This document shows positions 44,873-56,990 of a DNA stretch of 64,000 nucleotides, piece after piece (position 1 is the stretch's first letter; each line of letters begins with the position of its first letter). Under the pieces are notes generated by a model. It saw nothing but the letters and a program-made list of their open reading frames with translations, did no database searches and was not told the origin of the DNA. The DNA is from Ypsolopha sequella. Lineage: Eukaryota; Arthropoda; Insecta; Lepidoptera; Ypsolophidae. The stretch covers positions 15,208,001 to 15,272,000 of the forward strand of contig OW204000.1 in the NCBI GenBank assembly GCA_934047225.1, read 5' to 3'. The position numbers and the translations under genes are program-made.

Positions 44873-45136
44873 ACAAGGTGACTTTTTGATCATCGTCCAA
44901 ATTCATACTGGAGGCTTGATAAGTGATCAGTATCTTGGATCAGTAACAATTTTTGTGAAATTCGTAAAATGAAATTTCGGCTTCCCATAGAAATTCAGTT
45001 CCAGTCCCGAGTGACTCACTATGGGGAGTCGAAATTTCATTTTACGAATTTCACCAAAATTGGTATTGATCCATGATACTGATCATTTACCAAGCCACCA
45101 GTATGAATTTGGACGATGATCAAAAAGTCACCTTAT
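44873..45136. mobile_element. Fold-back element, family 2, copy 3 (best)
   Basis: AAGGTGACTTTTTGATCATC, GTCCAAATTCATACTGG, CTTGATAAGTGATCAGTATC at the left are mirrored at the right, and both contain AATTCGTAAAATGAAATTTC. Arms of about 110 bp. Confidence 0.85.
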
Positions 45137-45967
45137 ATATACGAACCACCATTAAAAATACGTACCGCCATATCGTCTTCTCGTGACATTATTTATTATA
45201 TTTCAATTAATATTTTAACGAAAAATGAGAAAGAGAACACTCTTCATGATCCCTGAGAACTGTGTAGCTAGCACGCGCTCGTCTATCTATTCTACATGCG
45301 CTCACACGCATACCGCGTTTTTCAATGTGCGAGAGAGCGACTATGATGGAAAAGCCTTTGTATCTACGGCGCGTGCTAGACCCCCAGGAATTTGTGTGCC
45401 TGAGACCAATCAGAAGCGAGAACCAGTGAAGAAGGCGTGGCTTAAAAAATAAGTCAGACCGTTATCGCTTGTGATTGGTTCTAAAGCGGTGTTATAACAA
45501 ATTCTGCCAATCACAGCGTAGAATTGCGGTATTATAATGTAATTTATAGTATCGGTTAAACAATTTGGTACTTATAAAACAACTTTTGATGTTGTAATTA
45601 CCCAATTGCAGTATAGGAGTAGATAAAATACTTTATAATAGGTAGGTAGGCACCTAAAAGGTTAATTTTCTTTAATAGCGGTTTCGCAGCTGGATTGTGA
45701 AAAACCCGCCTTTTTCTAATTAATTGAAACAGAACACTTAAATTCAAAATTTACTCAATACTTATTCAACAAAACCTTATTACCTATGTATTGTGTATGC
45801 TGCCATCGCCATGTTTCCATTGGTTTCTGTAAATTAGAAGGATTTTGGAGGAGTAGGCATTCAAAAACAGGTCCAAATTGCAGTTGGAGTATGTATACAC
45901 CTTAAGAGTGAATCACGCCCCCACACGGGGGGGTCCAAAAAATTTAAAAATTATATATTTTGTGATA
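45137..45967. other. Stretch without gene
   Basis: A 75-codon frame at 45225-45452 has normal composition but no recognised family. Two CCAATCA-type sequences (45400-45420, 45500-45515) are near. Not enough for a gene call. Confidence 0.35.
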
Positions 45968-46122
45968 TAATAATTATGTTAATAAAATATTTTTACAAAA
46001 CACCGTTCAAGGGCCTTTTTTATTTTTTATATATATGTTTTACTCCACATAAATACAAACACTTAAATGGTTTTAGTCGCTATATTTCGACCCCTCAGTG
46101 GGGCCGTCATCAGGCGAATCAA
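45968..46122 (-). mobile_element. Penelope-like relic with hammerhead-like motif, copy 2
   Basis: The same CTGATGA - CGGCCCC loop GGGGTC - GAAA core on - at 46113-46085, embedded in GGTTTTAGTCGCTATATTTC. 45970-46020 (AAAATATTTTTACAAAACAC) is the reverse complement of 29464-29520, so the two loci differ by an inversion of one part. Confidence 0.45.
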
Positions 46123-46231
46123 TACCTATCACAATATTTTGTGATAGGTATAATGATTGATGAAGTCAGAAGTAATTATATATTTTTTAATACACTACAT
46201 ATATCCTTACGCTATACTATAGTATTATATA

Positions 46232-46326
46232 ATAATGGCTAAAGGCTAAGGAAAAGCGCACATATAATATATACATAGTATAAACATATAGTATATATAC
46301 ACTATTTCTTATCCTTTAGCCATCAT
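46232..46326. repeat. Small palindrome, about 95 bp
   Basis: AATGGCTAAAGG and CCTTTAGCCAT pair around a TATA-rich loop. Confidence 0.6.
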
Positions 46327-46927
46327 TTACCGCGCCAGATGGAAAGCGTCGATAAAACTTAAAATGGACGCCCTCGCCCAGAAATCAGGAGGTCAAAGCA
46401 GGTGAGGCGATAATCTGCAGCCACTTCCACGGTATCTGCGGAAGTCGATAACGCACGGATGACTGATACTACGCAACTGGCTGCAACCACCCTCCGGTAC
46501 AGCTTCTCATGACGTCATACCGGAATAAAACGAGTCGCTTGGCGGCATGCTTTCGTCATGAGGGTGGTGACAAGCTACGGCCGAAGCCTACCACTAGTGA
46601 AGAGATACATAAGTCGTCTCTACAGACGGGGCCAAGATTTGATGACCTCATGATATGACCCTCAATACTAAAAAGACATAGATTGCTGGTATAACTTTAA
46701 AATCCCTTTACGACGTCCACGAGAAAACGTGACAATACTTTTTTTTTACGTGACGTTAACGAAAGTGACAGAAAATACTTGAAAAAAAAACAACTTTGCA
46801 ATTTTTCGAACTGTGGGGTCGAATGGGGTCTTAAAGTTGTTATTTTATTAATTAAGTCCTAAAATTAGCACCTAAAATTAAAAGTCATTATTAACTAATA
46901 CTTAATAACATAAAAAATAGTAGTTTA
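46327..46927. other. Stretch without gene
   Basis: 46395-46455 shares pieces with 38100-38180. GTCATGAGGGTGGTGACA and a CATGACGTCAT sequence occur at 46505-46575. No gene. Confidence 0.35.
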
Positions 46928-47285
46928 TGCTACAAGGGCGAAAAGGAATAAATTACGTACGCTTGTGTTTTAAACGTAACCGAGTAATTTATTGCTCTTA
47001 CGCCCGTGTATCATACTACGTTTTTCAATGCATAGTGTGAGGAAATAAAACAAATATTATCTTGTGAACTTTAAATTATGATTTGCTCAAAAGGACTGTA
47101 TCCAGAGCCGGTAAACAGTAGAAAAAAAAAGTACAACATTTATGGTACACAAGAAAAGCTGCAGGTTAGCCAACCATTGTAAATAAATAAAAAATAATAA
47201 AGCCCTAGGGCAAAATAATCGACTTTCTGTTCGGTTTTGATGCATAAAAAGTGGGCCTTTACGAGCACTTGCATTGAAAAATATA
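46928..47285 (+). repeat. Solo arm of the 11.8-13.05 kb fold-back
   Basis: GCTACAAGGGCGAAAAGGAA, GTTTTAAACGTAACCGAG, TTACGCCCGTGTATCATAC, GGGCAAAATAATCGACTTTC and GAGCACTTGCATTGAAAA match one arm end to end, with no second arm nearby. Confidence 0.85.
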
Positions 47286-48834
47286 TTTAATTACATATTC
47301 TATTACATAATTTGTGAAACAGACAATTATATTATTTCCTAAATACAAATACCAGTGTTTCTGACCGCTTATATGTAGGGGTGCGTCGGCGCACGAGTCC
47401 GACAAGCGCTGCGTTTTACCTCCCTTCCGGCGGCGACTGCTTACTAGCTATACCACGACAGCTGTCGATTGGTCATCGATCGATTGATTTAAAACATTTT
47501 GATATCCCCACCAAAGGATAATGTCAGAAATTATTGCTAAATTACAAAAAAGAAACTCAAAATGTATTTTTGTGTTTGGCTTTTTAGTATTAAAAAAACC
47601 GGTCAAGTGCAAGTCAGACTCGCGTACAAAATTTAGTTTTGTCATTTTGTTTTCGTGAATTTCTTTTCTGTTATTAAATTGTAGATATTAAAGAGGTGAT
47701 TGTAAAAGTATATAGCTTGGTTACATTAACTTGCATCTATTCCGGGAAATATATGAAAAACATGAAAAAAACATAAACTAATATTTTTTTAATTTATTTA
47801 ACTTCTTTTTCTATATTTCTCATTTGTGTTTTTTTTTGAATCGCTATATTTTTCCTGCAATTAGCTAGTTATAATCCATAATCGAAATTTTTTCTATATT
47901 TTTCGGTCCAACCATTTCGGAGATAAGGGGGGACATGCATTTTTTCTCGAAATCAGTGCCAGAAAATATAGTTAAAGTACATATTTTTACAATCAACTCT
48001 TTAATGTCTACAATTTTATATCCATATTGTATTTTTAGGATAATTTTAATTTTGTAAAAGTTTACTGACACAAAATTATTGCTCGAAAAGGAAACCCTAG
48101 TACATTTTTTTTTGTTTTGTTGTTTGTGTGCCCTAAATACTGCAAATAAATCACTTTAGTGTTCCCGTAGAGAGAGTACTCCCTCCACGAGTGTTCCAAA
48201 TTGCTAGTGGAGTGTTTCTCAACCGGTTAGAGGGGTGCGACGGAGCGCGAGTTCGCTACAAGCCCCACGTTTTACCTCCCTTCCGGCACGCGGCGCGGCG
48301 CGGCGGGCGTGTGGCCACAAAATAGATAGATACTACCAGAAGGCCGACTCGACGACGATGGAACGAAAACAGACGCACACATGCATAGACGCGTATAGAT
48401 GGCGCCAAACTTCTAGTCCACTCTGAACACGAGGCGATTCGCATCGACAGAAACAAAATGTATGGGACGTTCTACGGAGGAGCAACTTCAGAGTGGCGCG
48501 ATCTGTACGTATGATGATCTTGGCAGAATTTCGTATCGGCATTCGACCGACTTCACTCGATATCGTCGTACGTACCCTTCTATGTGTGCGTGCGCCTGTT
48601 TTCGCTAGTTATGCGGAGTAAACCTTCTGTAAGTGGTTATTTTGTGGTGTGGCGGCGCTTACACAAGGTGATAGTGATGGGATTATATTATAGATTGTTG
48701 TTTAGTCAACAAGATCTTAATAATGCTATAAGTATTTCACAACGAACTCCAACGAACTAGATATACGAGTAAGTAAAGATGTAAACTCAAAATATATTTT
48801 AGGAAAACTATATTTATTAGTACTAGCGGACGCC
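47286..48834. other. Mixed stretch; GC-rich repeat pair and candidate 5' exon
   Basis: 47345-47445 and 48190-48290 share AGTGTTTCT, GGGGTGCG and GCGTTTTACCTCCCTTCCGG (CACG in the second). 48230-48640 is unusually GC-rich and ends ATGCGGAGTAAACCTTCT|GTAAGTGG (donor at about 48630), which could be a host 5' exon. No supporting downstream exon was found. Confidence 0.3.
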
Positions 48835-48960
48835 CCAGCTTTGCTCGCGTAGATCCAGTTTCTCCTGATCCCATGGGAATTTCCTAAAAATCTTAGCGAA
48901 TGTTTCTATATTATAAGTTTGGTCTGGGCGTTGATAGATCAACCAGCCGAGCTACGTAAC
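48828..48960 (+). repeat. Lepidopteran LINE-tail repeat
   Basis: CTAGCGGACGCCCCAGCTTT, GCTCGCGTAGATCC, CCATGGGAATTTCC and GGTCTGGGCGTTGATAGATC resemble the 3' tails of lepidopteran RTE-type elements. Confidence 0.55.
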
Positions 48961-51189
48961 TACTTAGTTTTTTAAGTTATAGGGACCGCCAATACCAACT
49001 CCGAGGTCATGAAAGGAGGTCCTCTATAACTTGAACCCGAACTTGAATAAATCCGAGTTCGAGTGATCACTTCCCCACTTAAGGGTGGCGTATCGCACGA
49101 ACGTCAACTAACGACAGTACTTGCTAGCATCACGTTTTACCGCGAAAGGAACAAGTGACCCAACATCAACATCGACATCGACATCGACAAGACAGGATAG
49201 CCCCGAGCAGTACAAAGCGCTGCTCATCCGCCATCAGACAATTTACGATATGACTGACTCAACTAAGTGTTGTTGGACCCGCCAGAGAAGCTGGCTCCCT
49301 CAGTATCCGAGGAGGTACTCGGAGTTGTATGTTCCTGTTCCATTGTTATCTAATCACCTTGCGGCTTTCGACAATGCCTACGTGGACGGGTGATATGGAC
49401 GATACCTCTGGCATGAGGTCGTCTATTCCACTATCCAGGATGGAATGCCGGAGATGAAGTCCTCCCACTGAGAGCGCACAGTCGCACACACAAGTGCACG
49501 CACCAGTACACGCCTACACACGCAAATAAAGGGAAACTCACGCGCCCTGCATAACCCGTTCACATTGGTGGCCGTCCCAAGGCCGCTACTAGGGAATGCC
49601 TGCTGCTCACAGAGACGAGCGTCTTGGTTACACTTATACCAGACAGACAAACGTGCTCGCACTCTTGCAGCGAAAACCACTTAGTTAAAAGTCGAAACAA
49701 TTAACATAATACCACTACGAGTTCAAACCTACGTCAGACACAATCAGCTTCAGGTCGGCTAAAGTCTGACTCCCGTAGTACCTAAATAAACCCAGCCAGA
49801 CCCGTAGTTCTAGCCGGGATGTGTCCAGCCCGAGAGTTAGAGACTTCTTTTAATAAAGGTAATCACCCAAGTAATCCTGGGTGAATAATATAAATTGTTG
49901 CGTTGATAGATAAGTCAAAATTTAAAGCTTCGGTCTGACGATCCTGTAGCACAATGTTGCGGTAACGGTTCAAGGTTCAACGCAACGCCTTCTCACTACG
50001 TTTACCCACCTAGTATAGTGATCATTCGAATATTTCGAATTTCCGCAGCCAGAGCGAGCTGGACGTCTTGGTTTGGAAATCCGTATTCACGTACGACGCA
50101 CACCACAGTGAATGACTCCACGGTGAATAAATATGGGCACACAAACTTCAAATCGTGTTTGTTTGTGTGCTCATATATTTACAACGTAATGCATTAAATA
50201 AAAAAATGTTGCCGGAAAAGCCTAACTGACATTAAACTATGTTCACGAAATGCCATAAATCACATTAATTTAATATCTGTAATTCAAAAATGAGAAGAAC
50301 CATCTTGTATTGTGCGTTTCGTAGAGGATACGTATCGTTCCCCCTTAAAGTGCTAATTTTGTTGGAGTCAAGTGTCGTCGTTCCCTGACAGCTAAACGGT
50401 TGTTTTTGGATATGTGAAAAATGTACGCAGTAGCATATATAAAACGAGGTTAAAAGGAAAACAATCACAGCTAAGTAAGCTTTACAACCAACCAAAAATG
50501 AAAAGAAATTGGCCGGTTTGTGCCGATCTATTAAAATGAAAACTTACTTAGGTTCCTGTTATTATGGTGTCAGAGGATTATGAAAAGTTTGCTACCATCT
50601 ATTGAGAATCCAAATTTTTGCTTCTACTACTCTCCGTGACCGTGATTCGTTAGTTTCTAAATAATTTTCATAATATTGGAATTTAAATTGTAAATTAGAA
50701 TTATTCCAACATGCTAATTCAATAATACTAAAATAAACAATAAATTACATACAATATAAACAAAATAATAAAAAAAATACAAATAATAAATTTAAGAAAA
50801 ATCATTCAGATTGCACTCAAAAAAAAATGTTCCTGTTTTTTGTAGTTAGGCGCAAAGCGTACTACAGCTATAAAACGACAAATATATAAAAACACTGGAG
50901 GTAGTACCTTAGATTAAGGATTGTAGAATTTCAATTTCCCAAATCAACAGAGTACGACGTACTCGACATACAAAAATGATGAATTTCACATTATCGCAGG
51001 TTGGTACATCACCAGGATCGCCTTAAATATGAATATGAAGCTAACGCTGATTTAAAGAGACAAATTCGTACTGGATACTGATTTGTGATAAAAAGAAACC
51101 CGCATTTCTGGTACAGAAATAGTATTCTCTCTACCCCATGATCATGTTCAAAGTTCAAACCGAAGTAAAAGGCTACAAAAATATAGCGT
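48961..51189. other. Stretch without supported gene
   Basis: 49120-49400 has a 90-codon frame (49121) containing a TCGACA run. 49423-49680 is open on -. AATAAA occurs at 49524, followed by ATTGGTGGCCG (49567), vaguely LTR/PBS-like. 50126-50182 is a small palindrome (AATATGGGCACACAAAC and complement). None of these supports a named gene. Confidence 0.3.
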
Positions 51190-51690
51190 TTTCAATTGGC
51201 ATAGATTAAATTATGTTAAGGTGTGTTAATTCGAAAACCATTTCGAGATTTAGGTTTAATAAGCCGTATTTTCGAAGTTTTGGTCCAAAATACCTCATGA
51301 TGATGAATATTTTTACGAAAAGGCTGCAACTTTCATTTGCCCTCGTGTGATTGAGCTGTTTAGAAATGTGTCCTTTGCTATCAAGATAAATTTATAATAA
51401 TTTACTTCAGACTAATTTGACAGCTAGATGACAGATGAGTAGACAGACAGAGACAGACCACTTTTTTTATAAACAATCACACATCACAATCAATATAGTG
51501 TCTAAAATGCTCAAGTGACAAGGTCATCGGACAATTCTTTAAAAATCATAAAAAAGTAATGGTTAATAATGAAAAACAATGAAAACTATGAAAAATAATG
51601 AAAACTATATCCTAAAATGGCGTATACTCTCTGAAAAAAATAAAACTAAGAAAATCTTTTAAAAATTAAGCTATGGGAATTCAGTGTTTC
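51190..51690 (-). repeat. Dispersed repeat D, copy 3
   Basis: Reverse complement of the 35588 copy: GTTAATTCGAAAACCATTTC, CCTCATGATGATGAATATTT, GAAATGTGTCCTTTGCTATC and TAAAATGGCGTATACTCTC. Confidence 0.7.
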
Positions 51691-51824
51691 TAGGAAAATT
51701 GTTCACTGTGATATTTGGTTTATTCGTTTAGTTATTTACCAAAAGCAGTCCACTTAAGGGTCGATTCTCCGTATTTTTGCAAAATATTAAGAAATTAAAA
51801 CTTATTTTAAATGATATGCAGCTT

Positions 51825-51978
51825 CAAAATAATTGGATTTTTCATGAGAGTGAATTTAGTGCTAATACTAGTACAGGTATTAACAGAACTGTACAATAGA
51901 ACTACTGGGAACAAACGTTTTTTTTAAAATTTAATCATTCTAATTTCACTCATATGAAAAATCCAATTATATTGAATT
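51825..51978. mobile_element. Small fold-back, about 150 bp
   Basis: ATAATTGGATTTTTCATGAG, AGTGAATTTA and AATTTCACTCATATGAAAAA, TCCAATTATA are inverted. Confidence 0.75.
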
Positions 51979-52084
51979 TACCATAACATAATGAAAAATG
52001 CGTTTAATCATGTATTAAACCATTGTTGTACATTGCTCTTATCTAAAAGTTATATTTTGGCCGTTATAATTATTTATTAATATT

Positions 52085-52990
52085 TTATACCAAATACAAA
52101 ATCGATCCTGAGGACTGGTTCCGCCAAACATGCTTTTGCGTTTGGACAATTTAGCATATTAAATCAAAATATTTTAGGAAATAAAATTTGTTTAATTAGT
52201 CAAGGCGTTAAACTACATTCTGTATTTTTCAGATTTGACACAAGTATCACAATGAATGAGAAAAAAAATCGGAAAGATCACCAAAATCACGGACAACATC
52301 ATTTTGTGTTGGAACTAGTATGATCAGTTTACTGATCTAACTACAAAATAAAATATTTTTTTATAGAGTAAAAGAATGAACGTAGCCTTTCCAGATTTTA
52401 ATTATTTTTTATTTCCTTTCGTTATTTTAAAATACTCAAACATTCAACATTTTTTTGCACAGAAAAATCACGCAAAAAGAAATTTGTTGTTTGTGTATTT
52501 CTTTTAAAATAATGAAAGGAAAAACCTATGAGAATACTATGGTACTTTGAGACCTTAATACTAAAAAAAAAATTCTTTGAATAAAAAAAAAATTCTATTT
52601 GCAAGAATGTCGTTGATTTGCAACGCCAGATTACGTTTTTTGTGATTTTAGCGATTTTTCAGAATTTTTTTCTTGATAATTGTGATACTTGTGTCAAATC
52701 GGAAAAATGCGTAATGTAATTTAACTTCTTACTTTGATAACTTAATACCAAAAAAAAAAAAAAAAAATTTGGAACAAAAACAATTTTTTTCTATTTGCTA
52801 CGCCAGATTACGTTTTTTGTGATTTTATTGACTTTTCAAAATGTTTTTCTTGATACTTGTGTCAAATCTGAAAAATACATTATGTTATTTAACTTCTTTA
52901 TACAAATTTTATTTACTAAAAATATTCCGATTTACTACGCTAAATTGTCCAAATGAGAGAATATGTTTGGCGGAACTGACTCTTAAGTCT
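52085..52990. mobile_element. Fold-back with internal duplication, about 900 bp
   Basis: GGACTGGTTCCGCCAAACAT at the left and ATGTTTGGCGGAACTGACTC at the right are inverted, as are CAGATTTGACACAAGTATCA and TGATACTTGTGTCAAATC. About 110 bp (CGCCAGATTACGTTTTTTGT to AATTTAACTTCTT) is directly duplicated at 52623-52730 and 52800-52910. Confidence 0.7.
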
Positions 52991-53329
52991 CCGTTCAAAA
53001 TAAACTAAACCGGTAATTCAGACGGGCACTCAAAGTTTGAAGTAGGTAGTTGAAGAGCGAGCGCCGCGTCTCTCTGTCAGACGCAGCCGTCGCGATGACA
53101 CGTCGAGAACCTTCGTCTAAGCCTCTTGGCCTATCGCTCGCTTGGTTTATTGAAATTAAGTGCCATTGTCAGTTTGAAGAGGTCGTCCATAAAAAGTGCC
53201 TAAATTTTGCACAGTCATCGGTTGCAGTGTCACTGATGATCACACCACACGAGTCTAAACTAGTCTGACATTGATAGTCATTGTATTAGCTAAACTCTAA
53301 AGGACGGCTTCCTGTATATTTCCAATTAA
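52991..53329. other. Stretch without gene
   Basis: A 72-codon frame at 53050-53268 shows no recognisable motif. Confidence 0.35.
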
Positions 53330-53760
53330 GGTGACTTGACTGATACAGTCTTTATATACTGGATAATTTGAAAGAAAAGTATTTTTTGTGCCTTTGTTCC
53401 CATTTCTAAGTTTTTAATTTCGCAATTTTTTTAATACGTGTTGCTGATCAATGATCGGCATTTCCTCAGCAGGAATTTGGCAGCAAAAGTTATCTTATAA
53501 GACCTACTTGTGACCGAAATTTCATGTCACCTACAGGAAGTGCCCTATAGGTTTTCAAGGTGAGCAAATTTGTAAGCAATAACTTTTTTTTATGTAAAGT
53601 TAGAAGCCTGATTTTCTTACAACACCACAGGGCCGTAGACTTCTGTAGGAAGTATCAATTTCAACTTGATAGCAAAAAGGTCTTGACAGACAGACAGACA
53701 GACGAACAACAAAGTGATCCGTTCCGTTTTTTTCATTTTGAAGTACGGAGCCCTAAAATT
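53330..53760 (+). repeat. Lepidopteran interspersed repeat, second subfamily
   Basis: AGGAAGTGCCCTATAGGTTT, GGGCCGTAGACTTCTGTAGG, TCAATTTCAACTTGATAGCA, (GACA)n, GAACAACAAAGTGATCCGTT and AAGTACGGAGCCCTAAAA. Matches 62300-62580. Confidence 0.7.
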
Positions 53761-53991
53761 GGAGGAATTTTTAAAAAACAAAAAATCTACTTGTAAATAA
53801 AAAAAATATATATATAAGTAAGTATACGTATAAATCTGTCTTTACATTCAATTTATCTGAAGGTAAGTTTGAAGGAACTTAAGAAAACTTTTTCAATTGT
53901 TTGTCAACAAAGCTGACAAACCTATTTGTTCCTGGTGCCGAACTTGGGACCCTTTTCACATTTTTGTTTTTCGAGAAATAAAAGTTATTTT

Positions 53992-54110
53992 GTACAGTGG
54001 AGGTTACATCAAGCTATACACATTGGACCACTGGACTGTACCTATATTCAGGATATATACAAAGTTTAATGTAGTACTGCAAGGTCTGCAAGTGTATAGC
54101 TTGATGTGAG
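53992..54110. mobile_element. Fold-back, family 3, copy 2
   Basis: ACAGTGGAGGTTACATCAAG, CTATACACATTG and AAGTGTATAGCTTGATGTGA are inverted, like 30321-30437. Confidence 0.6.
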
Positions 54111-54234
54111 ATATATATATATACCTAGGTATATCGTCACGACATGAATCCTCGAGGGGGTGTTAGAAGTGTTCCGAGTGTGAACTGTGAAATGCAAGTC
54201 ACAGTCCATACTCGGTACACACCTGCGTTTCACT

Positions 54235-54505
54235 GACGATTAATAGGTCCCAAGTAGTCCCAACGTGATGGGCGGTGAGCCCTATATATCGTCGTACTTC
54301 GCGCACAAATACACGCTTTTGTAGGGCGCGCAGGTGCAGGTATCCTTACGATGTTTTCCTTCACCGTTCAGCAAGTGGTAAGTAAGAACAAATAGTATGC
54401 ACATAAAAAAAACTCATTGGTGCATGCCCGGCCGAGGATCGAAACTGGAACTCAAGATTGAGAGGCCAGCGTTCTACCCCTGAGCTACCGCCCCTTTTTT
54501 CAGAA
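54235..54505 (-). repeat. Lepidopteran tRNA-derived SINE
   Basis: On -, the head GGGGCGGTAGCTCAGGGGTA (A-box) and AGTTTCGATCCTCGGC (B-box) is followed by the body CACCAATGAG, then the reverse of GATGTTTTCCTTCACCGTTC and GTAAGTAAGAAC. Head plus conserved body is the layout of a common lepidopteran SINE. The anticodon arm is imperfect, so no tRNA gene is called. Confidence 0.7.
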
Positions 54506-54699
54506 TACTTTTTTTTTTTTATTAATTTTGTAATTTATTTATCTAATTATCATGTTTGTCTTATAAAAAAAAATCACGTAAACCCTTAGTGGGTTTAAAT
54601 GTGATTTCTGAGCCACTTCTTAGTGTCTGAGCCACTTCTTCACATAACAAAAAATACAAGTAAATAATAAAAAACATTTAACTGACATAATTAATTAGT

Positions 54700-55008
54700 T
54701 CAAGACAAAAGATGTCTCTTCATGATTTTTCTTACTTTTTTAAGTTTGACATCTATGTCTTGCAGCACTTTACCTGGTATACTATTTAAGATTTCAGGTA
54801 GCATGTAGTTCCAAGTGCCCTTTCCATAAATATTGTTGCATTTGGGCAGAACATAAGGAGGTAGATAAGAAAGGTTACGAAAATGTTGCGGCCGCGTTCT
54901 CTTTTGAAGACAGTTGGCATTATTATATTCTTCACACACAACAGCTAGTTTAATCTTATTGAATACATCAATTAGGTACTCTGCAATATTTAAATAATCC
55001 TTTCTCAT
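54700..55008 (-). pseudogene. LINE polymerase C-terminus-like fragment
   Basis: A 102-codon frame: RKDYLNIAEYLIDVFNKIKL, KRTRPQHFRNLSYLPPYVLP, KCNNIYGKGTWNYMLPEILN, SIPGKV, KKVRKIMKRHLL. The NNIYG...W..MLPEILNSIP then basic tail pattern resembles the C-termini of non-LTR polymerases. No catalytic part is present. Host origin cannot be excluded. Confidence 0.4.
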
Positions 55009-55083
55009 CTTCTCTGAAACGGTTTCTTATGTTGATAGCTAGGTACAATGTTTTTTAAGATACTTCTACAATTAACATTAACA

Positions 55084-55430
55084 TTATATAATTGCAGTAT
55101 AGAAACACAGAAAGAAAAGTAAATCTGGATGTGAGGAGCTCTGAACCGGGATTCGAACCCGGAACCTCTCGCTTATCGGCGATTTCTCTAACCACTGAGC
55201 TATCCAGGTCTCAACACAACTCGTGAATTTACCGATGTGCTTTCCCATACTGCAATGATATTTATAGATACCCACTTTACAGTTGTGTTGAGACCTGGAT
55301 AGCTCAGTGGTTAGGGCAATCGCCCAGTAAGCGAGAGGTCCCGGGTTTGAATCCCGGTTCAGAGCTCCTCACATCCACATTTACTTTTCTTTCTGCGTTT
55401 CTATACTGCAATGATATAATGTTAATTTAT
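55084..55430. repeat. Inverted pair of tRNA-like SINE heads
   Basis: Both arms contain GAGACCTGGATAGCTCAGTG (A-box) and GGGTTCGAATCCCGGTTCAG or GGGTTTGAATCCCGGTTCAG (B-box), then CTCCTCACATCCA and ACTTTTCTTTCTG. They lie on - at 55115-55225 and on + at 55283-55395. The anticodon loops lack U33 and have 6-7 bases, so neither is a credible tRNA gene. Confidence 0.7.
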
Positions 55431-56479
55431 TTTTCCTTGCGATGGATAAATCGCCAAGTGTTCAAACATAGAAATTTATTTCTGTCACGCTTCTACAATT
55501 ATTCACTTTTCTAACCAAAATACCAGAAATTACTCGCCATAATACAAAAATGTTTTGTGAACGTTACAAGAGTTCAGCTTATTTCAATTTATTTCATAAC
55601 CCTTACACTACGAGGTCGGTCTGAGGTCGGTGGCATTACAAAGTAGACGGAACGAGCGACTGTGCATCCACTTTGTGCAGTTGCATCTAGTACGTACGAC
55701 TATATACATTACAAATTGTTAAATTATTTAAATTTCAATAACAAAACAATCATTATGCTACACAGATTTATCTAAACGGTAACGTAAAAGTGTACATAAA
55801 CGATACCCGCGCTGTTTTGTTTGTTCGTGCATTACCCACGCGAGCTCAGACTGAAAATCAGCGCTGTCAGTCTTACTTTGTAAGACTACGAAATATGTTG
55901 TCTGCTGTGACACATTACTTCTCTTAGTTCAGTTACTTTATTTTATTATTCCGTTTTTTTTTTCATAAGTTGATTGCTTTTGTATTTACTGTATTGTGTT
56001 GTAACAGACAAATAAATTTGTATTATATTCTCTTCACTTGGGTACTAGCATGAACTTGGTATCGACTCGACATCGATTCGATAAATAAAATGTAACTCTT
56101 ATTTCATTGCAATGGGATATCGCTTAGATTTTATCGATTCTTTTTGTCAAATTTACCTAATCGACGCGACGCGTACGTGCCCGCATAGCTGGCCTGGAAG
56201 GTTGAGACCACATCATCCCATCCTTATACCATTATTGTACACAATCTAGTGGCCCGTTCCGAAAGATTTTGAATTTTATTTCTGTCAGAGTAACATATAG
56301 GCGTGCATGACAGTAACACATTTTAAGCCTAGTGATGGGTAATTTTCCCAAATTTTTGAAACCATGTTTTTTTTTTTATTTTTGTGTCGGAAAAATAAAC
56401 AATTGGAAAAGAAATGGAAAAATATAAAATTTGTTTACGGTGAAATTTAGAAAAATTATTATTTTTAGGGTTTTCTTAC
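55431..56479. other. Stretch without gene
   Basis: AT-rich, no bounded feature recognised. Confidence 0.4.
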
Positions 56480-56860
56480 CCAAAAGGCAAAACAGAGCCC
56501 TATTAATATCACTCCACTGTCCGTATGTCTGTCTCTCCGTCGGAAAGAGATAGAGTCCTGAAATTTTTATATGTTGTGTAAAATGTTGACTCATAACCGA
56601 ATATTGAATTAAAAATGTAATTCAGTTATTTTTCAAGGGGGCCTAATTCATGAAAATGGAGATGAAAATAATGTTTTTTTCCCTGGCTAGTGGATGTCAG
56701 CTCATTGAGTAGAATATAAAAGTATTTTTTATTTTTTAACTTCAAAAACAAAGAAATGGGGTGCTACCTAATGTGTCATATTTAGACCATTTTTGTTACA
56801 GAGTCTATCTCAAAGACCAAAGTAGTTAGGAATTTGTTATTTCAGTATAATGGTTTCGAT
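56480..56860 (-). repeat. Lepidopteran interspersed repeat, minus strand
   Basis: On -, GAGATAGACTCTGTAACAAA, TTCTACTCAATGAGCTGACA, GACAGACATACGGACAGTGG and AGTGATATTAATAGGGCTCT match 34930-35290. Confidence 0.7.
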
Positions 56861-56876
56861 TCTGTGTAACGCATCT

Positions 56877-56990
56877 TAACTTATTTGACAGGACTAAACT
56901 TAATTTGAGGGTTTTATCCTTGTCTTTTCGATAAAGAAAGAAAAAGATAGGACACTTAAAATAAAGTTAGTCCTGTCAAATAAGTAAGTC
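56877..56990. mobile_element. Small fold-back beside the 57-61 kb element
   Basis: CTTATTTGACAGGACTAAAC and its complement GTTAGTCCTGTCAAATAAG, with a 70-bp loop. Confidence 0.75.

Noticed and set aside
49500..49600. LTR end plus primer-binding site (AATAAA then ATTGGTGGCCG)
   Set aside because: No matching second LTR, gag or pol sequence was found within reach.
55115..55395. Two functional tRNA genes in opposite orientation
   Set aside because: Anticodon loops are malformed and lack U33, and similarity extends well past the tRNA part.
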